A DNA stretch of 50,288 nt from Candidatus Aminicenantes bacterium JdFR-78 (GCA_002010665.1 MTON01000026.1:1-50288), one strand, 5' to 3'. Shown: positions 27,413 to 36,101, counted from the stretch's first letter. Notes: generated from the sequence alone by a model not told the origin. Numbers and translations: made by a program.

Positions 27413-28261
27413 ATGAAAAGATTAATTATAAATGCGGATGATTTTGGATTAACGAATGGTATAAATGAAGGAATTATACTTGCCCACAAAAGGGGGATTT
27501 TAACAAGCACCACATTGATTCCGAACATGCCTGGTTTTGAAAATGCTGTTAAATTGGCAAAAGAGAATAAGACCCTGGGAGTGGGAATTCATTTGAATAT
27601 AATTAGAGGAAAACCTGTGAGGAGACCCGAGGAAGTTTCAAGTTTATTGAATAAAAACGGCAATTTTCTAACAATATATCCTTTTATTAAAAAATTCATT
27701 CTTGGAAAAATTGAAGCAGAACAAGTTGAAAAAGAGTTCCGAGCCCAAATTGAGAAGGTATTGGATGAAGGAATTGAAATTACACATTTCGATAGTGAAA
27801 AACACATTCATTCAATTCCAAAAATTATGGGAATTGTTATTAAATTGGCAAAGGAATACAAAATTCCAAAGATAAGATTTATTAATGAATTTTGTCTCTC
27901 CTTTGATATTGTCCGTTCTTTAAAGAGCATGGTTGTGTCCTGTTTAAATAGAAAAATGAAAAGGAATATTTTAAAAGCAGGTATATTGATTCCTGACAGA
28001 TTTTATGGTATTTGTGGGAGTGGTAGAATGAATAGTAAAAATCTCATAAAAATCCTTACTTCAATTCCAGACGGAGTTACAGAAATAATGGTGCATCCGG
28101 GAATAATTGATAATGATTATATAAAAATAGAACAGGAATACGGATCTTATTATCTAAAAGAGGAAAGGGAAAGGGAGCTGGAAGCCTTAATTGATTTAAA
28201 AGTAAAGGAAATAATTGAGGAAGAAAATATTCAATTAATAAATTACAGAGATTTAAATTAA
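27413..28261 (+). CDS. YdjC/ChbG (HpnK-like) carbohydrate deacetylase
   Basis: 282 residues. The YdjC family removes N-acetyl groups from sugars, using a metal held by an Asp pair and two His. Visible: INADDFGLTNGINEG (5-19), VGIHLNI (His near 62), HFDSEKHIHSIP near 125-136 and EIMVHPG near 226. ChbG acts on chitobiose; HpnK acts on a hopanoid-linked GlcNAc. With a radical SAM gene before and a GT2 gene after, a lipid-linked N-acetyl sugar is a reasonable guess. There is no Shine-Dalgarno, and the start is 4 bp from the upstream stop, so coupling is likely. Confidence 0.9.
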   Translation: MKRLIINADDFGLTNGINEGIILAHKRGILTSTTLIPNMPGFENAVKLAKENKTLGVGIHLNIIRGKPVRRPEEVSSLLNKNGNFLTIYPFIKKFILGKIEAEQVEKEFRAQIEKVLDEGIEITHFDSEKHIHSIPKIMGIVIKLAKEYKIPKIRFINEFCLSFDIVRSLKSMVVSCLNRKMKRNILKAGILIPDRFYGICGSGRMNSKNLIKILTSIPDGVTEIMVHPGIIDNDYIKIEQEYGSYYLKEERERELEALIDLKVKEIIEEENIQLINYRDLN

Positions 28262-28262
28262 A

Positions 28263-29246
28263 ATGAAAAATATACAAGAACCAGAAATTTCAATAGTGGT
28301 TCCCTTTTACAATGAGGAAGAGAATATAGAGGAGTTGTATAAGCGTTTGACCGAAACTTTAAAAAAATTGAAAAAAAGTTATGAGTTGATATTTGTTGAT
28401 GATGGAAGCAGTGATAAAACCTATCAGATTCTCTGTGAATTACACAAAAAAGATAAGCATGTAAATATTGTCAAATTGAAGAAAAATTTTGGTCAAACAG
28501 CTGCCTTAGCAGCAGGATTCGATCATGCAGAAGGAAAAATTATCATATCAATGGATGGAGATCTACAGCATGATCCTGCAGATATTCCAAAATTATTGGA
28601 TAAGATGGAGGAAGGATATGATATAGTTAGTGGGTGGAGAAAGAAAAGAGTTGACAACCTGATTTTCAGAAGGATTCCTTCCCTTGTTGCAAACAGAATT
28701 ATGAGATTTCTTTCAGGAGTAAAAATTCATGATTTTGGGACAACTTTTAAAGCGTATAAAAAAGAAGTAATAAAAAATATTCATCTATATGGTGAACTGC
28801 ATAGATTTATTCCTGCTCTTGCTAGCAGAATGGGGGTCAGGATAACCGAGGTCCCGATAAAGAATATTGTGCGTCAAAGGGGAAAATCAAAATATGGATT
28901 GTCAAGGGTTAGAAGAGTCTTGTTTGACTTACTAACTGTCAAATTCATAATCAGTTTTATTGATAGACCACTTCAGTTTTTTGGATTGATTGGTTTAGGT
29001 TTTGGGTCAGTGGGATTTATAATTGCATTGATTCTTACAATAGGCTTTTATTTCTTTAATTTATCTATTCGGGAAAATTTAGGGAATTTATTATTTAGTA
29101 TATTTTTAATGATTCTTGGAATTCAGTTTATAATGACCGGTTTATTAGCTGAAATCATATCAAGAGTTTATTTTGCCACTCATAAAACTAAAATTTACTT
29201 TGTTGAAGAGACAAAATTTCACAGGAATAAGGAAAAATTTTCTTGA
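28263..29246 (+). CDS. GT2 glycosyltransferase, polyprenyl-phosphate type (DPM1/GtrB-like)
   Basis: 327 residues: GT-A domain with ISIVVPFYNEEENIEELY, FVDDGSSDKT and MDGDLQHDP (metal-binding DxD), then two C-terminal membrane helices (about 235-263 and 276-300). This is the pattern of enzymes that put a sugar on a polyprenyl phosphate at the inner face of the cytoplasmic membrane. It follows the YdjC gene by 1 bp. The probable product is a membrane-linked monosaccharide for later transfer or for modification by the neighbouring enzymes. Confidence 0.9.
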   Translation: MKNIQEPEISIVVPFYNEEENIEELYKRLTETLKKLKKSYELIFVDDGSSDKTYQILCELHKKDKHVNIVKLKKNFGQTAALAAGFDHAEGKIIISMDGDLQHDPADIPKLLDKMEEGYDIVSGWRKKRVDNLIFRRIPSLVANRIMRFLSGVKIHDFGTTFKAYKKEVIKNIHLYGELHRFIPALASRMGVRITEVPIKNIVRQRGKSKYGLSRVRRVLFDLLTVKFIISFIDRPLQFFGLIGLGFGSVGFIIALILTIGFYFFNLSIRENLGNLLFSIFLMILGIQFIMTGLLAEIISRVYFATHKTKIYFVEETKFHRNKEKFS

Positions 29247-29272
29247 TTTTGAATTTTCTCATCTAAAAACCA

Positions 29273-31159
29273 ATGTGTGGAATATGTGGAATTTATAATT
29301 TTCAGGAGACCAATCCCTCTATAAAGGAACAAATTAAAAAAATGTGTCAGACCATGATTCACAGAGGGCCAGATGACGAAGGTTATTATTTGGACAATGG
29401 AATAGCTCTTGGAATGAGAAGACTCGCTATAATTGATCTTATAACTGGGCATCAGCCGATTCACAATGAAGACAAAAGTATATGGGTGATATTTAATGGA
29501 GAAATTTATAATTTCAAAGAATTGAGGGAAGAGCTTATCAAGAAGGGACATAAATTTTATACAAATTCTGATACTGAGACAATTGTTCATTTGTATGAGG
29601 AGGAGGGAGAAAATGTTGTTAATAGATTAAATGGTATGTTTGCATTTGCTATATGGGATAAGAAAAGTAGACTTCTACTTGTGGTAAGGGATAGACTTGG
29701 AATCAAGCCCTTACATTATTTTCACAAAAACAATTTGTTTATATTTGCCTCAGAGATAAAGTCAATACTTACAACAGATTATTATAAAAGAGAGATAGAT
29801 TTTGATGCATTGGCAAAATATTTTGCCTTTGAATATATTCCAGCACCTCAGACAATTTTTAAAGGAATAAAGAAACTTCTCCCAGGTCATCTAATTGTAA
29901 TGAAGAATGGTGAGGTAAAAATAAAAAAATACTGGGATATCAAGTATGAATATCAAAATAGGAGTGAGGATTATTATAAAGAACAGATATACGAAAGATT
30001 AAAGGAAGCGGTCAAAAAGAGACTAATTAGTGATGTTCCTTTAGGAGTTTTTCTCAGCGGAGGAATTGATTCAAGCACAGTTACCTATTTAATGAGTAAA
30101 GTAAGCAACTCAAAAATTAAAACTTTTTCAATAGGTTTTGAGGAGCAGTCTTTCAATGAATTGGAATACGCGAGAGTAGTGGCAGAACACATTAAATCTG
30201 AACACACAGAATTTGTTGTGAAATCAAAAATGGTAAAGGAGCTTGTTCCAGTACTTATGGAATATCTTGATGAGCCCCTGGCTGATGCTTCAATTATTCC
30301 AACATACATTATTTCAAAATTGGCAAGAGAATTTGTAACTGTTGCTTTGGCTGGAGATGGAGGAGATGAGTTATTTGCTGGCTATGATACTTATAAAGCC
30401 TACCAGATTGCTCGGCTTTACAGAAAAGTTCCAAAGTTCTTAAGAGATTCCATTATTAAGAGAATAGTTTATTTTCTTCCTGCTTCTTCAAAAAGATTGA
30501 GTTTCGAATTTAAGGCGAAGAAATTCATATCAGGGATAGATTATCCTCCTGAAATTTCCAATTATATATGGTGGGGAGCTTATAATCCCTCTGAGAGGGA
30601 TAGGTTATTCTCTGAGGAGTTAAAATCATTATTTAAAGATGATCCGTATTCTCCTGTTTTCTATCATTTAAAAAATTATAAACCTGAAAATATGCTTGAT
30701 AGACTCGCATATCTGGATATAAAACTCTATTTGCAGGATGATTTACTGGTTAAAGTTGATAGGATGAGCATGGCAAATTCATTAGAAATAAGAGTGCCTT
30801 TTCTCGATCACACTTTTGTAGAATTTGCAACTTCAATCCCTTCAAATCTTAAGTTAAACGGATTAAAAACAAAATACATCTTAAAAAAAGCTATGGAGCC
30901 TCATCTGCCAAAGAAGGTATTGTATCGGAAGAAAATCGGCTTTGATATTCCCTTAGGAGTATGGATAAGGAAGGAATTGAAGGATTTTGTACTTGAGGTT
31001 TTGTCCAGAGAAAATTTGAATCGTCATGGATTTTTCAATTATTCGTACATTGAGAAAATTTTAAAAGAACATTTTTCAGGTAAGCATAATCATCGTCAAT
31101 TATTATGGCCCTTGATAATTTTTCAGTTCTGGTATAATCGTTACATTAATGTTAAATAA
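29273..31159 (+). CDS. Asparagine synthase-like glutamine amidotransferase
   Basis: 628 residues. The N-terminal class II glutaminase begins MCGICGIYNF with Cys2 as nucleophile, then HRGPDDEGYY and FNGEIYNF. The synthetase domain has the pyrophosphatase loop FLSGGIDSST (about 262) and LAGDGGDELFAGYDTY. The length and style fit AsnB-like amidotransferases in exopolysaccharide or exosortase-linked clusters, which amidate sugar carboxylates, but no exosortase is present. General asparagine synthesis cannot be excluded. The gene sits in a glycolipid-type set and overlaps the next gene by 11 bp. Confidence 0.92.
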   Translation: MCGICGIYNFQETNPSIKEQIKKMCQTMIHRGPDDEGYYLDNGIALGMRRLAIIDLITGHQPIHNEDKSIWVIFNGEIYNFKELREELIKKGHKFYTNSDTETIVHLYEEEGENVVNRLNGMFAFAIWDKKSRLLLVVRDRLGIKPLHYFHKNNLFIFASEIKSILTTDYYKREIDFDALAKYFAFEYIPAPQTIFKGIKKLLPGHLIVMKNGEVKIKKYWDIKYEYQNRSEDYYKEQIYERLKEAVKKRLISDVPLGVFLSGGIDSSTVTYLMSKVSNSKIKTFSIGFEEQSFNELEYARVVAEHIKSEHTEFVVKSKMVKELVPVLMEYLDEPLADASIIPTYIISKLAREFVTVALAGDGGDELFAGYDTYKAYQIARLYRKVPKFLRDSIIKRIVYFLPASSKRLSFEFKAKKFISGIDYPPEISNYIWWGAYNPSERDRLFSEELKSLFKDDPYSPVFYHLKNYKPENMLDRLAYLDIKLYLQDDLLVKVDRMSMANSLEIRVPFLDHTFVEFATSIPSNLKLNGLKTKYILKKAMEPHLPKKVLYRKKIGFDIPLGVWIRKELKDFVLEVLSRENLNRHGFFNYSYIEKILKEHFSGKHNHRQLLWPLIIFQFWYNRYINVK

Positions 31160-31814
31160 AAAAGAATTATTTAAATTATATGAAAACACTGATTTACTGA
31201 CTAAAATTTTTATTCGAATAAAATTGAAAATCTGTCCATTCCTTAAAATGGAAAAGTATTTTCCCAGGAGAGGGGAGATAATTGATTTAGGGTGTGGAAA
31301 TGGTCTTTTTACAAACTTATTAAAATTAGGCTCAAAAGAGAGAAAAATTACAGGTTATGATTTGGATGAGAAAAAAATCCAGATTGCAAGAAAAACTCAA
31401 GAAATTAGTAATTCAGGTATAAATTTTTATCATGCTGATATCCTGAAAATAGATTATCCTGAGAGCGATGTTTTTTGTTTGAGTGATGTTTTATATTTAA
31501 TTCCTTATAAACAGCAGTATTTAATACTAAAAAAATGTTATTCGTCATTGAGAAAAAATGGCTTGCTGGTTATAAAAGAAATTGATACAAAACCAAAATG
31601 GAAATACCTATGGAATTTCTTTCAAGAAACCTTTGCAGTTAAAATTCTGAATTTTACTCTCGGAAGAAATTTCTATTTCAGAGGAGAAAATGAATTTAAA
31701 AAAATTCTTTCAGAGATTGGATTTAAGGTGAAAGTTATAAGACTGGATAAAGGATATTGGTATCCACATATTCTGTACCTGTGCTACAAAAATAATCTTG
31801 ACACAGAAAGGTAA
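31149..31814 (+). CDS. Class I SAM-dependent methyltransferase
   Basis: 221 residues with methyltransferase motif I (GEIIDLGCGNGLFTNLL, about 38-54), motif II region (TGYDLDEKKIQIARK), FYHADILKI and the hydrophobic strand LLVIKEID. The start overlaps the end of the AsnB-like gene by 11 bp, so it is translated from the same message. The substrate is unknown; lipid, sugar or quinone are possible. Its 3' end overlaps a possible promoter for the FKBP gene. Confidence 0.88.
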   Translation: MLNKKELFKLYENTDLLTKIFIRIKLKICPFLKMEKYFPRRGEIIDLGCGNGLFTNLLKLGSKERKITGYDLDEKKIQIARKTQEISNSGINFYHADILKIDYPESDVFCLSDVLYLIPYKQQYLILKKCYSSLRKNGLLVIKEIDTKPKWKYLWNFFQETFAVKILNFTLGRNFYFRGENEFKKILSEIGFKVKVIRLDKGYWYPHILYLCYKNNLDTER

Positions 31815-31826
31815 ATCTTCTAAGCT
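31798..31826 (+). promoter_or_regulatory. Possible promoter of the FKBP gene, -10 inside a palindrome
   Basis: TTGACA (31798-31803), 17-base spacer, TAAGCT (31821-31826). The -35 box is perfect and the -10 box poor. It overlaps the end of the methyltransferase gene. The -10 box lies in the centre of a perfect 16-bp palindrome (31817-31832), as expected of an operator that would block RNA polymerase; no regulator is identified. Confidence 0.35.
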
Positions 31827-31832
31827 TAGAAG
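31817..31832. repeat. Perfect 16-bp palindrome (operator-like)
   Basis: CTTCTAAG followed directly by its reverse complement CTTAGAAG. With no loop it is better suited to binding a dimeric protein on DNA than to an RNA hairpin. It shares 3 bases with the larger inverted repeat that follows. Confidence 0.6.
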
Positions 31833-31865
31833 GAAGGTTTATTTTTATAAAATTAAACCTTCCTT
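31830..31865 (+). repeat. 12-bp inverted repeat (hairpin) in the FKBP leader
   Basis: AAGGAAGGTTTA (31830-31841) pairs perfectly with TAAACCTTCCTT (31854-31865); the 12-base loop can add 3-4 more A-U pairs after one mismatch. No T-run follows on either strand, so it is not a standard intrinsic terminator. It could be an mRNA-stabilising stem, a factor-dependent end for the upstream operon, or a leader element. Confidence 0.65.
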
Positions 31866-31886
31866 GAAAGGAGAAAAAGCCATTCT

Positions 31887-31917
31887 CATTTTATTCAATT
31901 TGAAATTGGATAAAATG
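31887..31917 (+). repeat. 15-bp near-perfect palindrome just before the FKBP ribosome-binding site
   Basis: CATTTTAT-T-CAATTT (31887-31901) mirrors AAATTG-G-ATAAAATG (31903-31917) around one central base; the single mismatch is a G-U wobble in RNA. It ends 17 bases before the GGAGG site, so RNA folding could affect translation; at DNA level it could be an operator. Confidence 0.6.
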
Positions 31918-31943
31918 GGGTGAGTAATAAAATGGAGGTAATT

Positions 31944-32378
31944 ATGAAAGTAGGACCAGGAACAATTGTTCTAATGGATTACTCACTTTATCTAAAATCT
32001 GGAGAGCTTATTGCAACAACTGAAGGAAAATCTCCAATTGAGTTCGAATTTGGTAAAGGAGAGATATTATCCGCTCTTGAAGAGAGAATTGAAGGTATGG
32101 AAGTTGGTGAAAAGAGGGAAATAGTTCTTACTCCTGAAGAAGGATTTGGAAATATTGACTATGATGCAATAATTGATGTTCCGAGAAACAATTTTCCAGA
32201 AGATATAGAACTTAAAGAAGGCATGACATTCAGTTTGAAAAGAGAGGATGGAAAAGTAGTCCCTTTTACAATTAGAGGTTTTAAAGAGGATAAAGTGACA
32301 ATAGATTTTAATCATCCATTAGCTGGCAAAACACTTCGCTTTGTTGTGTCAATAGTAGATGTTAAATCAATTACCTAA
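31944..32378 (+). CDS. FKBP-type peptidyl-prolyl isomerase, SlyD-like
   Basis: 144 residues counted from the ATG at 31944, chosen because GGAGG lies 5 bases upstream; an in-frame GTG at 31920 would add 8 residues without a Shine-Dalgarno. FKBP strands (VLMDYSLYLKSGELI), the flap-inserted IF domain (about 70-125; FGNIDYDAIIDVPRNNFPED) and the signature NHPLAGKTLRF place it with SlyD-type isomerase-chaperones of the cytosol. It lacks the His/Cys-rich metal tail of E. coli SlyD. It probably assists folding; the next gene follows by 25 bp. Confidence 0.92.
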   Translation: MKVGPGTIVLMDYSLYLKSGELIATTEGKSPIEFEFGKGEILSALEERIEGMEVGEKREIVLTPEEGFGNIDYDAIIDVPRNNFPEDIELKEGMTFSLKREDGKVVPFTIRGFKEDKVTIDFNHPLAGKTLRFVVSIVDVKSIT

Positions 32379-32403
32379 AATCCTAAATTTATAGGAGGGG
32401 GAA

Positions 32404-34038
32404 ATGAGGAAACTGAACAATTTTTTACTTATTGTAGTAATTTTGCTTCTTTTTCCTCTTTTCTCTTTCTCAAAAGTTGGAGAAGTTTTAAAAGTTATCA
32501 AAACCCCAGGACCTTGTCCTACTGGATTGGCTTATGATGGAAAAAATCTCTGGCTTGCGGATTCATTTACTGATAAAATTTATAAAATTTCTCCTAATAC
32601 AGGTAAGGTTTTAAAAATAATAGATACGCCTGGTTATCATCCTGAAGGTTTAGCATGGGATGGAAAGTATCTTTGGCATATTGACAGAGGAGAGAAGTAT
32701 ATGTACATGATAGATCCTGAAACAGGAGAAGCATTGAGAATTTTAGAGTCGAATAGCAATAATCCCCGTGACCTTGCATGGGATGGAAAATGCATATGGA
32801 TAGCCGACTATAAGAAAGACATTCTTCTCAAGGTTTCGCCTATTGATGGAATGATGGAGTTAAATTTTCCCTCTCCTGCTCGTGAGCCAGCAGGTCTGAC
32901 TTTTGATGGAAAATATCTATGGGTTACTGATAGGATGGATGACAGGATATATCTGGTAAATCCTGAAGATGGAATTGTTCTTTCTTCTTTTCGTGCTCCA
33001 GGACCTTTCTCCTATGGACTTGCATTTGATGGGAAGACTTTATGGAATGTTGATTTTGAGAATAAAGAAATTTACCAGATAGATGTTTTCAGTGATGATA
33101 TAGTCTCAAAATGGGATGAATGGGAAGCTGAATTGAAATTTGTGAAGGAGTTTAGAAATTACGGGCCAGGCATAGTTACTTCTCTTGATATTTATCTTCC
33201 AATTCCAGAAAATCGGGATAATCAATTTTTGCTTGAGCCAATAAAATTTGAGCCAAAGCCAGATGAAATAATCACAGATGAATGGGGCCAGAAAATTGCT
33301 CATTTCCATTATGAAAATTTAAAACCTGGAACAATAGTGAGACCTGGATGGAAGGTTAAGGCTAAAATTTATGCTGTTGAGTATTTTATCTATCCGGATA
33401 AGATTGGTTCAATTGATGACATTCCCAAGGAGATAAGGGAAAAATACACAAGAGACGGAGATAAATATAGATTGTATGATCCTTTTATAAAAAATTTAGC
33501 ACAAAAGATTGCCGGAAATGAGAAGAATCCTTACTGGATTGCCAGAAAAGTTTTTGAGTACCTTGTGGAGCATCTTAGCTATAATTTAAAACCTCTCGGA
33601 GGATGGAATCCAGCACCAACTGTTTTAAAAAGAGGAACTGCTTCATGTTCTGAATATTCGTATTCAATGATTGCTCTTTGCAGAGCCTTAGGTGTTCCAA
33701 TCAGATATGTGGGTGCTATTAGTAGAAGGGGAGATGATGCAAGTATTGATGAAGTTTTTCATAGATGGACAGAGGTTTATTTACCTCCATATGGGTGGAT
33801 TCCATTTGACGCAAATAAAGGAGATACAGAGCTTCCAGGGCATAGAGCTCTTGGAATTGGAAATGTGAGTTCCCGTTATATAATTACAACCGAAAATGGA
33901 GGTGGGGATAAGTATCTCTGGTTTGGATATAATTATGGATTTAAATGGACATCTAAAGGAAAATGTAGAATTTATGAGGAAAGTTATGGTATCTGGTCTC
34001 CTTTAAAAAAGAAAAAAATTAGAATACCAATTGACTAA
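32404..34038 (+). CDS. Secreted beta-propeller / transglutaminase-like protein
   Basis: 544 residues with a signal peptide (LIVVILLLFPLFSFS). Residues about 35-265 hold five or six propeller blades with the repeated pattern GLAxDGKxLWxxD. The C-terminal half is a transglutaminase-like papain-fold domain with a complete triad: Cys415 (GTASCSEYSYS), His453 (EVFHRWTEVYL) and Asp469 (WIPFDANKGD). Such domains act as proteases or amidases in the periplasm or outside. Strong Shine-Dalgarno (GGAGGGGG). The propeller-plus-hydrolase layout is echoed in the proteins encoded at 36102-41258. Confidence 0.88.
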   Translation: MRKLNNFLLIVVILLLFPLFSFSKVGEVLKVIKTPGPCPTGLAYDGKNLWLADSFTDKIYKISPNTGKVLKIIDTPGYHPEGLAWDGKYLWHIDRGEKYMYMIDPETGEALRILESNSNNPRDLAWDGKCIWIADYKKDILLKVSPIDGMMELNFPSPAREPAGLTFDGKYLWVTDRMDDRIYLVNPEDGIVLSSFRAPGPFSYGLAFDGKTLWNVDFENKEIYQIDVFSDDIVSKWDEWEAELKFVKEFRNYGPGIVTSLDIYLPIPENRDNQFLLEPIKFEPKPDEIITDEWGQKIAHFHYENLKPGTIVRPGWKVKAKIYAVEYFIYPDKIGSIDDIPKEIREKYTRDGDKYRLYDPFIKNLAQKIAGNEKNPYWIARKVFEYLVEHLSYNLKPLGGWNPAPTVLKRGTASCSEYSYSMIALCRALGVPIRYVGAISRRGDDASIDEVFHRWTEVYLPPYGWIPFDANKGDTELPGHRALGIGNVSSRYIITTENGGGDKYLWFGYNYGFKWTSKGKCRIYEESYGIWSPLKKKKIRIPID

Positions 34039-34060
34039 ATAGAATCTTTTTGAATATATT
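34031..34060 (+). promoter_or_regulatory. Leaderless-type promoter of the small barrel gene
   Basis: TTGACT (34031-34036) overlaps the stop codon of the transglutaminase gene. After an 18-base spacer comes TATATT (34055-34060), then 8 bases to the ATG at 34069. Transcription should start on or just before the start codon. Confidence 0.55.
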
Positions 34061-34068
34061 GATAATCT

Positions 34069-34698
34069 ATGAGGTCTAAGAACTTAATACTCATTTACAT
34101 ATTTGTATTTTCTCTATTAATCAATAACAATTTATTCTGTCTAAATAAAAATAATCAAAAAGTAAAAGAGTCCATTAAAAGAAATTTTTTCATTGGAGTT
34201 CTATTGGGAAATTATAAAATTAAAGATGAAAGATTTGAAAGAATTTATAATAAAAAAAGAACTATAATAGGATTAGAATTCATATATGAATTATATAAAA
34301 ATCAAAAATATAGAATAGAGACCGGTTTCGGTCTTAAATTTTATTCAACGAACGGATATTCCACGGTAACAAATGATTATACTGAATTCAAACTTCGACC
34401 TTATATTCTGAATTTCAGAGTGAATTATTATATTTCTGAATTTTTTGAACCTTTTGCTGGATTTGGTTTTGATTATTACTCTTATAAGGAAGACTGTCCA
34501 GCTTTGATAAGCACAGAAGGTGGTAAGTTCGGCTATCATGTTGAAATAGGAGGATGTGTGGGATTCCCTAAATTAAAATGGCTTGGGTTAAGGGGATATT
34601 TAAGATACTCAGTGATAAATACGGAAGAGAATAATATAAAGGTTGAACTTGGAGGGCTTGAATTCGGGGTTGGCATGTTTTATAGATTTTCCCTTTAG
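34069..34698 (+). CDS. Small outer-membrane beta-barrel protein
   Basis: 209 residues: N-terminal signal peptide (LILIYIFVFSLLINNNLFCLN), then alternating strands (TIIGLEFIYELY, IETGFGLKFYS, LRPYILNFRVNYYIS, FEPFAGFGFDYYSY, GLEFGVGMFYRFSL) with a C-terminal aromatic-Ser-Leu end. It resembles an eight-stranded OmpA/OmpW-type barrel in size, but no family is clear. The next gene begins 3 bp after its stop. Confidence 0.7.
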   Translation: MRSKNLILIYIFVFSLLINNNLFCLNKNNQKVKESIKRNFFIGVLLGNYKIKDERFERIYNKKRTIIGLEFIYELYKNQKYRIETGFGLKFYSTNGYSTVTNDYTEFKLRPYILNFRVNYYISEFFEPFAGFGFDYYSYKEDCPALISTEGGKFGYHVEIGGCVGFPKLKWLGLRGYLRYSVINTEENNIKVELGGLEFGVGMFYRFSL

Positions 34699-34701
34699 AT
34701 A

Positions 34702-36033
34702 ATGAAAACAAAAATATTAATTTTTTTTATAATATTCACTGTTCTAATTTTTTCAATCTTCTACATAATAAAATTTAAATCCAAAAGTAATACTGATTTA
34801 AATTCTCCCAAAATTGTTATAATTGGCTTGGATGGGGCAAGCTGGAACTTTATAAGACCACTTCTTGAGGAAGGAAAATTACCAAATATAAAAAAAATAG
34901 TAAATGAGGGAAGTTATGGTACTCTTCAAACAATAAGGCCAACAAGATCTATTGTAATATGGACATCTATAGCTACAGGTAAAATACCTCAAAAACATGG
35001 AATTTTAAATTGGGTTTTCTTAAAAAATAAGGAATTAATTCCGTATAGAAGTAATCAAAAGAAAGTAAAAGCGTTCTGGAACATTCTAAGTGAAATAGGA
35101 TTCAAAGTTGGTATTGTTAACTGGCTTGCTACTTTTCCTTCTGAGAGAGTGAGGGGATTTATAGTTTCAGATGAATTCAAAAGAGGAAGACGCTTGGACC
35201 CTCTTAAAATAGAACTAACTTATCCAGTGACATTATATAAAAAAATTGAATTTGCATATAAAGGAAAAAAGGATTTTATCAATATATTAGAGAAAGAAAA
35301 ATTACCCAATTACTATAAGTTATTCTCCGGGAAAAAAGAACAAGGGAAGCTCATAACCCTTTATCCTAATTTTGTTGTAAATGAAAAGACAATTGAATTA
35401 GCAGGACTTTATTTATATAAAAGATTTCCAGTTCATGTTTTTGCCATTTATTTCCGCTTAATTGATGTTGTTTCACACTTTGCCTCTGGGTTCCTCAGCT
35501 CTGAACTTAGGGAAAGAGCTCTCAAAGAAGAAAAAGAAGGAGGAATTTCTGAGAAGACCTTAAGTCAGATAAATAAAGAATTTAGCAGAATTATTGAGCC
35601 AGTTTATGCTTATTCAGATCGAATTATTGGACGTTTTTTAAAATTCACTGGGTCTGACACTACTTTTTTCGTTATTTCTGATCATGGATTCAGTTATCAT
35701 AGAGGAGGATATGGTCACTCTGATACTCCAGAGGTCCCACATGGAATAATTTTAGTGAAGGGACCAAATATCAAAAAAAATTATGAAATAAAGAATGCCT
35801 GTATTTATGATATTGTTCCCACTATTCTTTTCATTTTAAATCTTCCAATTGGAAAAGATATGGACGGAAAAGTTCTAAAGGAAATTTTTAATGAGGATTT
35901 TTTAAAGAAAAGAGCTGTTAGGTATATTAATAGTTATGAAGGGAAAATAAGACTTGATGATTTGAAGAGAAATAAAGTTTTAGATGAGGAGCTCATTAAA
36001 GAACTTAAAGCATTGGGTTACATTGATAAATAA
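34702..36033 (+). CDS. Membrane-anchored AlkP-superfamily phosphodiesterase
   Basis: 443 residues with an N-terminal membrane helix (about 4-23), then the alkaline-phosphatase / nucleotide-pyrophosphatase fold: KIVIIGLDGASWNFI (first metal Asp), TRSIVIWTSIATGKIPQKHGI with the nucleophile position held by Ser83, a region FRLIDVVSHFA, and FFVISDHGFS with the metal-binding Asp-His pair, followed by GHSDTPEVPHG. It hydrolyses phosphodiesters or phosphoglycerol groups in the periplasm, by family analogy; substrate unknown. No Shine-Dalgarno; probably coupled to the barrel gene. Confidence 0.88.
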   Translation: MKTKILIFFIIFTVLIFSIFYIIKFKSKSNTDLNSPKIVIIGLDGASWNFIRPLLEEGKLPNIKKIVNEGSYGTLQTIRPTRSIVIWTSIATGKIPQKHGILNWVFLKNKELIPYRSNQKKVKAFWNILSEIGFKVGIVNWLATFPSERVRGFIVSDEFKRGRRLDPLKIELTYPVTLYKKIEFAYKGKKDFINILEKEKLPNYYKLFSGKKEQGKLITLYPNFVVNEKTIELAGLYLYKRFPVHVFAIYFRLIDVVSHFASGFLSSELRERALKEEKEGGISEKTLSQINKEFSRIIEPVYAYSDRIIGRFLKFTGSDTTFFVISDHGFSYHRGGYGHSDTPEVPHGIILVKGPNIKKNYEIKNACIYDIVPTILFILNLPIGKDMDGKVLKEIFNEDFLKKRAVRYINSYEGKIRLDDLKRNKVLDEELIKELKALGYIDK

Positions 36034-36035
36034 AG

Positions 36036-36063
36036 TTGACAAATTTATGGAAATATGTAGAAT
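36036..36063 (+). promoter_or_regulatory. Promoter of the secreted-propeller operon
   Basis: TTGACA (36036-36041), 16-base spacer, TAGAAT (36058-36063). The leader would be about 31 nt and contains a strong Shine-Dalgarno (GGAGGAG) before the ATG at 36102. It drives at least four tightly spaced genes up to 42458. Confidence 0.65.
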
Positions 36064-36101
36064 AAGAAGTCCAAATAACAACAAGGTAGGAGGAGATATT
36101 A

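Noticed and set aside
31866-31923. A possible leader peptide: AAAGGAG followed by ATT and 12 further codons to a TGA just before the FKBP gene
   Set aside because: It needs a very rare ATT start codon and lies inside the 15-bp palindrome, whose symmetry explains the sequence better. Kept only as a remote idea.
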